64,000 nt of DNA from DATAEG01 sp963703085 (GCA_963703085.1 OY969789.1:496001-560000); one strand, 5' to 3'; shown: positions 1 to 8,797, numbered from the stretch's first letter. Program-made: numbers and translations. Notes: generated by a model not told the origin, from the sequence alone.

Positions 1-1
1 G

Positions 2-2536
2 ATCGACAAGGCGGCCCGGGTCATCGAGCTGATCAACGCTTACCGCAGCAACGGCCACTTGATGGCCGATACCGATCCGTTGGACTTCAAGGTCCGCACC
101 CACCCGGATCTGGACATCATCAAGCACGGCCTGACGTTGTGGGACCTCGATCGGGAGTTCCCAGTCGGCGGGTTCGCCGGTGCGAAGCTGATGAAGCTGC
201 GCGACATCTTGGGCGTGTTGCGCGACGCCTACTGCCGCCGCGTCGGCGTCGAGTACATGCACATCACCGACCCCGAGCAGCGCAGGTGGTTGCAGCAGCG
301 GATCGAGGTCACCAGCGACGCGCCGTCGAAGGACGAGCAGAAGCACATCCTCGGCCGGCTGAACGTCGCGGAAGCGTTCGAGACCTTCCTGCAGACCAAG
401 TACGTCGGGCAGAAGCGGTTCAGCCTCGAGGGAGCGGAGACGGTCATCCCGCTGCTGGATGCCGTGCTGGGCCGGGCCGCGGAGGGCGAGCTCGAGGAGG
501 TCGTCATCGGGATGCCCCACCGTGGCCGGCTCAACGTACTGGCCAACATCGTGGGCAAGCCGTACGCGAAGATCTTCACCGAGTTCGAGGGGAACATCGA
601 CCCGGGCACGGCGCAGGGCTCCGGCGACGTCAAGTACCACCTCGGCGCCCATGGCACCTTCACCTCGCGCAGCGGGGCCAGCACCAAGGTCTACCTGTCG
701 GCCAACCCGTCTCATCTGGAAGCGGTCGACCCGGTCCTCGAAGGCATCGCACGGGCCAAGCAGGACATCCTCAACAAGGGTGAAGAGGGCTTCACCGTGT
801 TGCCCGTGCTGCTGCACGGCGACGCTGCCTTCGCCGGACAGGGCGTCGTCGCGGAAACGCTGAACCTCTCGCAGCTTCGCGGCTACCGAACCGGTGGCAC
901 GGTGCACGTGGTGGTGAACAACCAGGTCGGCTTCACCACCTCGCCGTCGGCCTCGCGCTCCAGCCTGTACGCCACCGACATCGCCCGGATGATCGCCGCG
1001 CCGATCTTTCACGTGAACGGTGACGACCCGGAGGCGTGTGTCCGGGTCGCCAAGCTCGCCGTGGACTTCCGCAACGAGTTCCGCAAGGACGTCGTCATCG
1101 ACATGGTCTGCTACCGCCGGCGCGGTCACAACGAGGCGGACAACCCATCGTTCACGCAGCCGTTGATGTACGACATCATCGACAACAAGCGCAGCGTCCG
1201 GAAGCTGTACACCGAGTCGCTCGTCGGACGCGGCGACATCACCGTCGAGGAGGCGGAGGTGTCGCTCAAGGACTTCCACTCCCAGCTGGAGAAGGTCTTC
1301 CTCGAGACGCGTAACGCCACCGGCAAGCCCACTCCGGAGCCGGTGATGGACACCACCACACCATCGGCGCCGGTCAAGACGGCGATCGAGCCCGAGACGA
1401 TCAAGCGGATCGGCGACGCCTACGCCAACCTGCCGGACGGCTTCACCGTTCACCCCCGGCTCAAGCCGGTCATCGACCGGCGCATCGCGATGGCCAGCGC
1501 CGGCGACGTCGACTGGGCCACCGCAGAGCTGTTCGCGTTCGGGTCGCTGGTCCTCGAGGGCACTGCCGTGCGCCTGGCCGGCCAGGACACCCGTCGCGGC
1601 ACCTTCGTGCAGCGGCACGCCGTGCTCGTCGACCGGGCGAACGGCGAGGAGTACACACCGCTGCGCAACCTGCCCGGGTCCAAGGCAGACTTCCGCGCCT
1701 ACGACTCGCTGTTGAGCGAGTTCGCCGCGATGGGTTTCGAGTACGGCTACTCGGTGACCCGCAAAGACGCGTTGGTGTGCTGGGAAGCGCAGTTCGGCGA
1801 CTTCGTCGACGGCGCGCAGACCATCATCGACGAGTTCATCTCCTCCGGCGAGGCGAAGTGGGGCCAGCGCTCCGGGCTGACGTTGCTGCTGCCGCACGGG
1901 TACGAGGGGCAGGGCCCGGATCATTCGTCCGGCCGACCGGAGCGGTTCCTGCAGATGGCCGCCGAGAACAACATGACCGTGGCGATGTGCTCGACCCCGG
2001 CGAACTACTTCCACCTGCTGCGCCGGCAGGGCCTGGGCACGGTGCGTCGTCCGCTCATCGCCTTCACGCCGAAGTCGCTGCTGCGTCTCAAAGCAGCGGT
2101 CAGCCAGCTGGACGAGTTCACCGACCGTGGCTTCCAGACGGTGATCGGCGATTCGGCCGCCGACGCGGCGCAGGTGCGCCGGGTCGTGCTGTGCACCGGC
2201 AAGATCTACTACGACCTGCGCGCTGCACTGACCAAGGCCGAGCGCACCGATGTGGCGCTGGTGCGCGTCGAGCAGCTCTACCCGCTGCCCGCCGACGAGC
2301 TCGTCGCCGAGTTGGCCAAGTACCCGTCCGCCGACCTGGTGTGGGCGCAGGAGGAGCCGGCCAACCAGGGCGGCTGGCAGTTCATCGCCCTGAACCTGCC
2401 GGAGCAACTGGCCGCGCGTGGCGATTCCCGCGTGTTGCGGCGCGCCTCCCGCCGTGCCTCCGCATCGCCGGCGGTCGGGTCGAGCAGCGTGCATGCCGAC
2501 CAACAGTCGGAGGTCGTCGCCGCCGCTCTCGGCTGA
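2..2536 (+). CDS. kgd: Multifunctional 2-oxoglutarate dehydrogenase E1 / 2-oxoglutarate decarboxylase, C-terminal part
   Basis: TCA-cycle enzyme that uses thiamine diphosphate to decarboxylate 2-oxoglutarate. The reading frame is open from the first bases of the window, so the N-terminus (in actinobacteria an E2-like acyltransferase region) lies upstream and about 844 residues are visible. Visible hallmarks are the GMPHRGRLNVLAN stretch, the ThDP-binding HGDAAFAGQG followed by NNQVGFTT, and in the transketolase-like C-terminal half LPHGYEGQGPDHSSGRPERF. The E1 part looks complete and uninterrupted. The next gene starts about 30 bases downstream on the same strand. The family call is certain; whether the missing N-terminus carries the E2-like domain cannot be seen here. 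Confidence 0.96.
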   Translation: MDKAARVIELINAYRSNGHLMADTDPLDFKVRTHPDLDIIKHGLTLWDLDREFPVGGFAGAKLMKLRDILGVLRDAYCRRVGVEYMHITDPEQRRWLQQRIEVTSDAPSKDEQKHILGRLNVAEAFETFLQTKYVGQKRFSLEGAETVIPLLDAVLGRAAEGELEEVVIGMPHRGRLNVLANIVGKPYAKIFTEFEGNIDPGTAQGSGDVKYHLGAHGTFTSRSGASTKVYLSANPSHLEAVDPVLEGIARAKQDILNKGEEGFTVLPVLLHGDAAFAGQGVVAETLNLSQLRGYRTGGTVHVVVNNQVGFTTSPSASRSSLYATDIARMIAAPIFHVNGDDPEACVRVAKLAVDFRNEFRKDVVIDMVCYRRRGHNEADNPSFTQPLMYDIIDNKRSVRKLYTESLVGRGDITVEEAEVSLKDFHSQLEKVFLETRNATGKPTPEPVMDTTTPSAPVKTAIEPETIKRIGDAYANLPDGFTVHPRLKPVIDRRIAMASAGDVDWATAELFAFGSLVLEGTAVRLAGQDTRRGTFVQRHAVLVDRANGEEYTPLRNLPGSKADFRAYDSLLSEFAAMGFEYGYSVTRKDALVCWEAQFGDFVDGAQTIIDEFISSGEAKWGQRSGLTLLLPHGYEGQGPDHSSGRPERFLQMAAENNMTVAMCSTPANYFHLLRRQGLGTVRRPLIAFTPKSLLRLKAAVSQLDEFTDRGFQTVIGDSAADAAQVRRVVLCTGKIYYDLRAALTKAERTDVALVRVEQLYPLPADELVAELAKYPSADLVWAQEEPANQGGWQFIALNLPEQLAARGDSRVLRRASRRASASPAVGSSSVHADQQSEVVAAALG

Positions 2537-2567
2537 CCGTGCACAGCGGGCGCAATAAGCTCTCCCC

Positions 2568-3572
2568 ATGACGACGATCACGGGTGGGCGTCCGGTCCGT
2601 TGGGCGATTCTGGGGGCCGGCCGAATTGCCGCGGTCGTCGGCGCGGATATCGCCTCCAGCCCGTCCAATGAGGTGGTCGCGGTCGGCGCCCGAGATCTCG
2701 ACCGGGCCCGCGCGTTGGCCGACACGCTGGCCGCACCCCGCGCCTACGGGTCCTACGCCGAGCTGGTGGCCGACGCCGACGCGGACGTCGTCTATGTCGC
2801 GACGACGCACGGGCAGCATCGCGAACATGCCACTCTCGCGCTGCGCGCCGGCAAGCCGGTGCTGGTGGAAAAGGCGTTCACCCTCAATGCCGCCGAGGCC
2901 CGGGAAGTCATGGCACTGGCCCGCTCGCAGCAGCTGTTCTGCATGGAAGCCATGTGGATGCGGATGCACCCGCTGGTGCGCGCTGCGCAGCAGGTCGTCG
3001 CGGAGGGCCGGATCGGCACGGTGCTCAGCGCCACCGCGGACCTCAGCGTGCTCATCCCGTACGACCCGGCGCACCGGCTCTTCGATCTCTCCGCCGGTGG
3101 GGGCGCCCAGCTCGATCTCGGCGTGTACTCCAGTACCTTCGCCCACCTCTTCCTCGGCACGCCGCAGACAGTCACCGCGACCGGGTCGCTGGCACCGACC
3201 GGCGCGGACTGCACCACGGCCATGCAATGGTCGTACGCCGACGGGCGCTACGGCCAGGTGGCCTGCTCGACGCGAGGACGGTCGCCGCAGGTGGGCACGG
3301 TGGTCGGCACCGAGGGCTGGCTGACCCTCGGTGCGCCCTTCCATCATCCGGACACACTGACCGTCTACCGCGACGGTGAGATCGAGGTGGTCAACGCGAC
3401 GGTGCCCGGCAACGGGTACGGCCCGCAGGTGGACGAGGTCGAACGGTGCCTGCGGGAGGGCCTGACCGAGAGCCCGCTCGTCCCGCTGGACGACACCCTG
3501 TCGATTCTGCAGATCATGGACGACGCGCGGGCTCAGGTCGGGGTGCGCTACCCGGCCGACGACCGGCGTTGA
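2568..3572 (+). CDS. Gfo/Idh/MocA family NAD(P)-dependent oxidoreductase
   Basis: 334-residue oxidoreductase of the glucose-fructose oxidoreductase / myo-inositol dehydrogenase type. The N-terminus has a Rossmann nucleotide-binding loop (AILGAGRIAAVVGADI), followed by the family's EK motif (LVEKAFTLNAAEA), where the lysine is expected to be catalytic. The C-terminal half is the alpha/beta domain with DLGVYSSTFAHLFLG. Length is normal for the family. Substrate cannot be inferred from sequence; members act on sugars, inositols or dihydrodiols. The ATG has no clear Shine-Dalgarno sequence, common in this high-GC context. The stop is read directly into the ribosome-binding site of the next small gene. 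Confidence 0.9.
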   Translation: MTTITGGRPVRWAILGAGRIAAVVGADIASSPSNEVVAVGARDLDRARALADTLAAPRAYGSYAELVADADADVVYVATTHGQHREHATLALRAGKPVLVEKAFTLNAAEAREVMALARSQQLFCMEAMWMRMHPLVRAAQQVVAEGRIGTVLSATADLSVLIPYDPAHRLFDLSAGGGAQLDLGVYSSTFAHLFLGTPQTVTATGSLAPTGADCTTAMQWSYADGRYGQVACSTRGRSPQVGTVVGTEGWLTLGAPFHHPDTLTVYRDGEIEVVNATVPGNGYGPQVDEVERCLREGLTESPLVPLDDTLSILQIMDDARAQVGVRYPADDRR

Positions 3573-3586
3573 GGAGGGACGCGCAG

Positions 3587-3766
3587 ATGTATTTCACCGA
3601 CCGCGGCATCGAGGAACTCGCGACGCGCCGCGGCGAGGAGCAGGTCTCCCTCGATTGGCTGGCCGATCGCCTGCAGGCGTTCGTCGATGCGCATCCGGAA
3701 TTCGAAACGGCGGTGGACCGGCTGGCCACCTGGCTGGCCCGTGACGATGACGACCTCGACCAGTGA
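3587..3766 (+). CDS. Small conserved actinobacterial protein, DUF6104-like
   Basis: 59-residue acidic protein beginning MYFTDRGIEELATRRGEEQV, a start typical of the small DUF6104 family of actinobacteria. The ATG is chosen because a strong GAGGAGGG ribosome-binding site (3571-3578) sits 8 bases upstream and overlaps the stop codon of the oxidoreductase; a longer upstream reading in the same frame is an out-of-frame shadow of that gene. The tail is aspartate-rich (DDDDLDQ). No membrane segment or signal peptide. Function is unknown; the family is a small soluble protein of about 60 residues. Confidence 0.8.
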   Translation: MYFTDRGIEELATRRGEEQVSLDWLADRLQAFVDAHPEFETAVDRLATWLARDDDDLDQ

Positions 3767-3796
3767 CGCGCCGCTGACGATGGCCAGGCGCGCAGG

Positions 3797-4951
3797 GTGA
3801 GCACGCTGCGCAGCCGGTTCGAAGCACGGCTGGCCAGGCTGCGCACGCTCGGGGTGCGCGGGCTGCTCAGCATCGAGGCCGACACGCTGCTGCGCATCGG
3901 CAAGGCCACGGTGGCCGGTGCGCTGGCCTGGGAAGTGGCCGCCCTGATGAACTCCCCGCGGCCGGTGCTGGCGTCGCTCGGCGCGATCCTTGTCGTGCAG
4001 GTGACGGTGCGGGCAACGCTGGCCCGCTCCATCCAGCTGACCATCGGCGTGATGGTCGGCTTGGCGCTGTCGGTGTTGATCGGACACCTCCTCGGCCTGC
4101 ACTGGTGGACGATCGGGCTGATCGTGCTCGGCGGCCTGGTGGCCGGCGAGATCATGCGGCTCGGCGCGTTCTCGAGCCAGGTCGCGATCAGCGCCCTGCT
4201 GGCCTACAGCTTGGGCAGTGGCTACGGGACGCTGCGCGCGGTCGACACGGTGGTCGGCGCCGCAATCGGCGCGGCGGTGAACGCGCTGGTGCCGCCCCCG
4301 AGCCAGGTCAAGACCGGCGCCAGCACGCTACGCAGCATCGGTGAGGATCTCGGCGCACTGCTGGCCGACGTGGGAGCCGGCCTGTCCGACCCGCTCGACA
4401 CCGCCACGGTGAATAGGTGGTTGGACCGCGCCCGGGACATCGCCGGCTCGTTGCGGCGGGCCTACGAGACGCTCAGCACCGCCGAGGAAAGCCTGCGGTT
4501 CAACCATCGCGGGCGCCAGGAGTTCGAGCGGATGGAGCAGATCAACGAGGCACGCCGGGCCATCGATCACGCCACGACGCAGACCCGCGGGCTGATCCGG
4601 ACGTTGGTGGAGGTCAGCGAGTCGGCTGCGGTGATGGAGGCCGGTAGCGGAGCGTTCCGCGCGCTGGGTCCGTTGCTGCGCACCGCAGCCGGCGCGGTCT
4701 CGGCGTTCGGCCGGTTGCAGGCCGCACCGCTGTCGCTGCCGGATCGCGAGGACGCGGTGGCCGCCGCTTTGGCCGGGCGGCATCGCGTCGAGCTCGTCAA
4801 CGAGCGGCTGGTCGGTCTGGACACCAGTGACCCGGCCCAGGCGAATGTGGCCCGGCTGTTGTCCTCGATGCTCGTCGACGCCGAGCGGCTGCTGCACGAG
4901 GTGGACGTGCGCGACGGCGCGCATGCCTCCGCGGTCGCGGTGCCTGCCTAG
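3797..4951 (+). CDS. FUSC / aromatic-acid-exporter-like membrane protein
   Basis: 384-residue integral membrane protein. The N-terminal 150 residues hold several hydrophobic segments (TVAGALAWEVAALM, LGAILVVQVTV, IGVMVGLALSVLIGHLLG, IGLIVLGGLVAGEI), as in the fusaric-acid-resistance/aromatic acid exporter fold. The C-terminal half is cytoplasmic and helical (charged segments around LSTAEESLRFNHRGRQEFERMEQINEARR). Such proteins are thought to export aromatic acids, but no substrate can be assigned. GTG start at 3797; an ATG 17 bases upstream is out of frame. Ends convergent with yczE. Confidence 0.8.
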   Translation: MSTLRSRFEARLARLRTLGVRGLLSIEADTLLRIGKATVAGALAWEVAALMNSPRPVLASLGAILVVQVTVRATLARSIQLTIGVMVGLALSVLIGHLLGLHWWTIGLIVLGGLVAGEIMRLGAFSSQVAISALLAYSLGSGYGTLRAVDTVVGAAIGAAVNALVPPPSQVKTGASTLRSIGEDLGALLADVGAGLSDPLDTATVNRWLDRARDIAGSLRRAYETLSTAEESLRFNHRGRQEFERMEQINEARRAIDHATTQTRGLIRTLVEVSESAAVMEAGSGAFRALGPLLRTAAGAVSAFGRLQAAPLSLPDREDAVAAALAGRHRVELVNERLVGLDTSDPAQANVARLLSSMLVDAERLLHEVDVRDGAHASAVAVPA

Positions 4952-5016
4952 CCACCGTAGGCGGCTGGTCGCCGGCCCCGTCGGCCCCGTCGGGCCGCCG
5001 GCCCGGTCGTTCTTCG

Positions 5017-5676
5017 CTACACCGCGGCCGCGGGAACGGCGGCGGTCTCGGCCGGCTCTCCGCGCCGCAGCCGGACCCGGGCAGTGGGCAACCGGCCGAA
5101 CAGCTTCAGCGACAGCTGGCTGGCCGGTCCGATGCACAGCGCGAAGGCCACCGTGCCGAACCCGACGTTGCCGCCGAGCAGCCAGCCCACCGCGAGCACG
5201 GTGACCTCCAGCCCGGTCCGGGTCAGGCGGATGGACCAGCCGGTGCGGTGCGCCAAACCGGTCATCAACCCGTCGCGCGGCCCGGGGCCCATCCCGACGG
5301 AAATGTACATTCCGGTGGCCAGCCCGCAGGCCGCGATCCCGAGGGCGGTGAACCCGATCCGCACTGCCAGCAGGTGCGGGGTGGGCAGCACGTCGAGGAA
5401 CGCGTTCAGGCTCAGGCCGATGAGCACCACGTTGCTGATCGTGCCGAAACCGGGCCGCTCGCGGAGCGGGATCCAGCCCAGCAGCACGAGCGCCCCGACG
5501 ATGATCACCACCACCCCGAGCGAGATGTTGATGCGCTTGGACAGGCCCTGATGGAAGACATCCCACGGATCGAGCCCGAGGCGGCCGCGGACCATCAACG
5601 CGCTGGACAGTCCGTACACGACCAGACCGGTCCACATCTGCAGGACTCGAAGGCCGGTGGCGCGCACAGTTCCCAT
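5017..5676 (-). CDS. YczE/YyaS/YitT family membrane protein
   Basis: 219-residue polytopic membrane protein (five to six hydrophobic segments) with the family signature GLDPWDVFHQGLSKR after the first helix and GMGPGPRDGLMTGL in the middle. ATG at 5676 gives MGTVRATGLRVLQMW and the usual family length; reading further upstream only adds low-complexity sequence overlapping the divergent gene. It is divergent from a MocR/GntR-aminotransferase regulator with a palindromic operator between them, the arrangement described for yczE-YczR pairs. Likely regulated by that neighbour. Transport substrate unknown. Confidence 0.85.
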   Translation of the reverse strand: MGTVRATGLRVLQMWTGLVVYGLSSALMVRGRLGLDPWDVFHQGLSKRINISLGVVVIIVGALVLLGWIPLRERPGFGTISNVVLIGLSLNAFLDVLPTPHLLAVRIGFTALGIAACGLATGMYISVGMGPGPRDGLMTGLAHRTGWSIRLTRTGLEVTVLAVGWLLGGNVGFGTVAFALCIGPASQLSLKLFGRLPTARVRLRRGEPAETAAVPAAAV

Positions 5677-5720
5677 GGTGCCGGGAGAAGCACGGTTTGA
5701 CGCGAGCCAGGTATCCGGAA

Positions 5721-5765
5721 ATGGCCTGGTTCGGACCAGGCCATCTAGTGGGAGAGTGGTCTGGT
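5721..5765. promoter_or_regulatory. Palindromic operator plus third half-site for the MocR regulator
   Basis: A perfect inverted repeat, ATGGCCTGGT-TCGG-ACCAGGCCAT (5721-5744), lies in the 87-base gap between divergent yczE and the MocR gene. A direct half-site TGGTCTGGT (5757-5765), one mismatch from TGGCCTGGT (5722-5730), follows 35 bases downstream and overlaps the regulator's GTG start. MocR proteins bind direct and inverted repeats in exactly such divergent gaps. Binding is inferred, not shown. Confidence 0.65.
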
Positions 5766-7230
5766 GCCTGCATTCTCCCGGATCAGTGGCCGCGCCACCG
5801 CGGCCTTGCTGCCAGCCCTGTCCGATGCCCGCGGCCCGCGCTATCTCACCCTCGCCGGTGCGTTGGCCGGTCTCATCCTGGACGGCCGGGTGGCGCCGGC
5901 CACGCGGTTGCCGTCGGAACGCGAGCTGGCGGCCAGCCTGCAGGTGTCCCGGGCCACCGTCACCGCGGCCTACGACGTACTGCGCGAGCGGCATTTCCTC
6001 ACCAGCCGCAGCGGGTCGGGCAGCGTTGCTACCCTGCCGCCGACCGCCATCCTGCGGGCCGGTTCGGCGCGCTGGATCGCTCCGGGCGCCCGCCGGGACG
6101 GGCGAGCGCCGGCCGACGTCATCGACCTGACCTGCGCGACGCTGCCGGCACCGGCCCAGCACCTGGCTGATGCCGTCGCCATCGCCGCCGCACAGTTGCC
6201 CGAGCACGCCGCCGGCGAGGGCTACGAACCGATCGGACTGCCCGACCTGCGCGCGGCGGTCGCCGACCGGTTCTGCCGGCGCGGCCTGCCTACCACGCCC
6301 GATCAGATCCTCATCACCAACGGTGCGCTGCACGGCACCGACCTGGTGTTACGGCTGCTCGTCGGTCCCGGCGATCGAGTGCTCACCGAGCTGCCGACCT
6401 ACTCCGGGCTGCTCGACGCGGTACGCGGCTCGGGTACCCGGCTGGTGCCGGTCCCGATGGCGCCGGGCGGGGGCTGGCAGGTCCAGGCTATGACCGCGGC
6501 CCTGCGCCAGAGTGCTCCGCAACTAGCACTGCTGATCCCCGACTTCCAGAACCCGACCGGAGCGCTGATCCCTGAGTCCGACCGTCGAGAGGTGTTGCAG
6601 GCCGCTCGCCGGGTCGGCACCACGGTTGTGGTCGACGAGTCGTTCGTCGATCTCTCGATGAACCCGGGTATCGGCCCGGTGCCGCCGACTGCGCTGCTGG
6701 ACCGGTCGGTGATCACCGTCGGATCGATGTCGAAACCGTTCTGGGGCGGCCTGCGCACCGGGTGGGTACGCGCGTCCGCCGAGGTGATCAGTCGACTTGC
6801 CGGCGTACGGGCCGGCATTGACATGGGCGGACCGATTCTCGACCAGCTCGTCGCCACCGCGGTCTTCCCGCATCTCGACGAGATCGCCGCCCAGCGCCGG
6901 GCCGAGCTGCGCCAGCGCCGCGACGCGCTGATCGCTGCCGTCGCGAAACGGCTGCCCGGCTGGCGGACCCGGGTGCCCGATGGCGGACTGGCTTTGTGGA
7001 TCGAGTTGGATGCGGCGCTGTCCACTCCGCTGTCGATGACTGCTCCCCAGTTCGGCGTGCGCATCGTGCCCGGCTCACGCTTCGGTGTGGACGGCACCCT
7101 GGAGCGCTTCCTGCGGTTGCCCTACACCCTGGCCGAGCCGGTGCTCGACGAGGCGGTCACCCGCATCGCCAGCGCCTGGGAGTCCCTCGACGCGCGCGCC
7201 ACCGGCTACACCCCGCTCATCGTCGCTTAG
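5764..7230 (+). CDS. MocR-type transcriptional regulator (GntR HTH fused to aminotransferase-like domain)
   Basis: 488 residues. An N-terminal winged helix (about residues 20-95, with LPSERELAASLQVSRATVTAAYDVL) is followed by a fold-type-I aminotransferase-like domain containing the PLP lysine motif GSMSKPFWGGLRTGW. MocR proteins sense PLP or amino-compound derivatives and activate a neighbouring gene, here most likely the divergent yczE. GTG start at 5764 gives MPAFSRISGR; there is no Shine-Dalgarno sequence and the start overlaps an operator half-site, so the mRNA may be leaderless. PdxR proper would be expected beside pdxST, which is absent, so a YczR-like role is favoured. Confidence 0.9.
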   Translation: MPAFSRISGRATAALLPALSDARGPRYLTLAGALAGLILDGRVAPATRLPSERELAASLQVSRATVTAAYDVLRERHFLTSRSGSGSVATLPPTAILRAGSARWIAPGARRDGRAPADVIDLTCATLPAPAQHLADAVAIAAAQLPEHAAGEGYEPIGLPDLRAAVADRFCRRGLPTTPDQILITNGALHGTDLVLRLLVGPGDRVLTELPTYSGLLDAVRGSGTRLVPVPMAPGGGWQVQAMTAALRQSAPQLALLIPDFQNPTGALIPESDRREVLQAARRVGTTVVVDESFVDLSMNPGIGPVPPTALLDRSVITVGSMSKPFWGGLRTGWVRASAEVISRLAGVRAGIDMGGPILDQLVATAVFPHLDEIAAQRRAELRQRRDALIAAVAKRLPGWRTRVPDGGLALWIELDAALSTPLSMTAPQFGVRIVPGSRFGVDGTLERFLRLPYTLAEPVLDEAVTRIASAWESLDARATGYTPLIVA

Positions 7231-7366
7231 TTCATGGATCGCCGCGTCGGTTGACTCGCGGACCCTCGCAAGCTCGGGCCCACTCACAACCGACCCCTCG
7301 CTTCGCTCGGCCGCAAGCGCTCCTTCGTCGCGCGCGGGCGATCCCTCTTCGCGCGAGCGCTCATCG
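7231..7366 (-). repeat. Dispersed repeat R1, copy 1 (about 136 bp)
   Basis: Read on the minus strand this tract aligns over nearly its whole length with the sequence upstream of the PRPP-synthetase-like gene (54322-54461, plus strand): shared blocks include CGATGAGCGCTCGCGCGAAG, GCGCGCGACGAAGGAGCGCT and CCGAGCGAAGCGAGG, with small gaps between. A 33-bp stretch at 7228-7260 is exactly repeated at 7369-7401, so the copy is bounded by direct repeats, one of which starts at the stop codon of the MocR gene. It fills most of the 308-base convergent gap before the malic enzyme gene. Confidence 0.8.
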
Positions 7367-7412
7367 CATAGTTCATGGATCGCCGCGTCGGTTGACTCGC
7401 GCACTCTCCGTG

Positions 7413-7493
7413 GCGAGGGGGAGGTTTCCGCCGGAATTGCCGGCGTGTCTTGGCTGAAAGCTCCCCCTCGGCCGGCGCAACCTCCCCCTCGGC
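7413..7493. repeat. Structured element R2, copy A (terminator-like, two alternative 3' arms)
   Basis: GCGAGGGGGAGGTT (7413-7426) is followed 45 bases later by AAGCTCCCCCTCGGC (7458-7472) and 21 bases after that by AACCTCCCCCTCGGC (7479-7493). Either C-rich arm can pair with the G-rich arm; the second gives 13 consecutive pairs. The 31-base loop holds its own small hairpin (CGCCGG-AATTG-CCGGCG). It lies between convergent genes, so termination in both directions is the simplest role. A second copy with identical spacing is at 45081-45161. Confidence 0.75.
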
Positions 7494-7538
7494 AGAGTGC
7501 TGGGCCGATCGGGCGGCCGTGCGCTGGGGGGTAGGCGG

Positions 7539-8738
7539 TCAGGAGGCGTCTGCTACTGCTTGCGAGACTGCTGGGACGATGCGCGGGTCGAACGCGGTGG
7601 GCAGGATGTAGTCCGGCCGCAGGTCGTCGCCGACCAGCGCGCTCAACGCATCAGCGGCGGCCAGCTTCATCTTCTCGGTGATCGCCCGGGCGCCGGCGTC
7701 GAACGCCCCTTTGAACACGCCGGGGAAAGCCAGCACGTTATTGATCTGGTTCGGGTAGTCGCTGCGCCCGGTAGCCACCACCGCGGCATGCCGCGCCGCG
7801 ACGCCGGGATCGATCTCCGGCTTCGGGTTGGCCAGGGCAAAGACGATCGCGTCAGGCGCCATCGCGGCGATGCTCTGCTCGGAGACGGTGCCGGCGCTCA
7901 CCCCGAGGAAGACGTCGGCACCGACCAACGCCTCCGTGATCGTGCCGGCATGGCCGGCGGTGTTGGTGGTCGTGGCAAGTTTCGCCTTGACATCGGTGAG
8001 GTCGCGGCGCGCGGTGTGCACCATGCCGCGCGAGTCGGCCACCGCAATGTCGCCGATGCCTGCCGCCAGCAGCATTGCGGTGCACGCCACGCCGGCGGCG
8101 CCGGCACCGGACACCACCACCCGCAGGTCGGTCAGCGACCGACCGGTCAGCCGGGCCGCGTTGCGCAGCGCAGCGAGAACGACGATTGCGGTGCCGTGCT
8201 GGTCGTCGTGCATCACCGGAATCGACAACCGCTCGATGAGCCGGCGCTCGACCTCGAAGCAGCGCGGCGCGCTGATGTCCTCCAGATTGATGCCACCGAA
8301 CGACGGTGCCAGGCGGACCACTGTCTCGACGATCTCGTCCACATCGCGGGTGTCGAGCACGATGGGTACGGCGTTGATGCCGGCGAACTCGGTGAACAGC
8401 GCGGCCTTGCCTTCCATCACCGGCAGGGCCGCCGCCGGCCCGATGTCACCGAGGCCGAGCACCGCGGTGCCGTCACTGATTACCGCGACCAGCCTGCCGC
8501 GCCAGGTGTACCGATCGGCCAGCGCTGCGTCTTCGGCGATCGCCCTGCTCACTTCGGCCACCCCGGGCGTGTAGGCGACGGACAGCGCCGCTCGGGAATT
8601 CAGCGGCATCGTCGATCGCACGGCCAGCTTGCCGCCTTCATGCGCCCGGAAGATCGCGTCGTGCTCGGCGTTGCTGCTCGGACCCGACACTCCCACCTCC
8701 ACGGCGACTCGTCCGCAGTCTGGCACGCGCGGCCGCAC
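7539..8738 (-). CDS. NAD(P)-dependent malic enzyme
   Basis: Oxidatively decarboxylates malate to pyruvate and CO2. The 399-residue length fits the short bacterial malic enzymes without a phosphotransacetylase tail. Visible motifs are the tyrosine-containing SVAYTPGVAEVSRAI, the lysine region MEGKAALFTEFAGINAVPIVLD, the metal-binding NLEDISAPRCFEVERRL and MHDDQHGTA, then the Rossmann loop VVSGAGAAGVACTAMLLAAG. The longest start is a GTG at 8738; a second GTG at 8702 (VEVGVSGPSSNAEH) gives an N-terminus closer to the family and may be the real one. It ends convergent with the MocR gene across two repeat elements. Confidence 0.92.
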   Translation of the reverse strand: MRPRVPDCGRVAVEVGVSGPSSNAEHDAIFRAHEGGKLAVRSTMPLNSRAALSVAYTPGVAEVSRAIAEDAALADRYTWRGRLVAVISDGTAVLGLGDIGPAAALPVMEGKAALFTEFAGINAVPIVLDTRDVDEIVETVVRLAPSFGGINLEDISAPRCFEVERRLIERLSIPVMHDDQHGTAIVVLAALRNAARLTGRSLTDLRVVVSGAGAAGVACTAMLLAAGIGDIAVADSRGMVHTARRDLTDVKAKLATTTNTAGHAGTITEALVGADVFLGVSAGTVSEQSIAAMAPDAIVFALANPKPEIDPGVAARHAAVVATGRSDYPNQINNVLAFPGVFKGAFDAGARAITEKMKLAAADALSALVGDDLRPDYILPTAFDPRIVPAVSQAVADAS

Positions 8739-8797
8739 CGGGCAGTGACCGTGATTACCCGACCGGCCGGTCTGACGCGTCGCGATAGGGTCACCCG

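Noticed and set aside
4968..5010. GC-rich inverted repeats between the FUSC-like gene and yczE as a terminator
   Set aside because: Arms are short and imperfect (GCCGGCCC/GGGCCGCCGGC) and could arise from composition alone.
4328..5773. Long minus-strand reading frame opposite the FUSC-like gene
   Set aside because: Low-complexity arginine-proline-rich translation typical of a shadow frame in high-GC coding DNA; both genes it overlaps have clear families.
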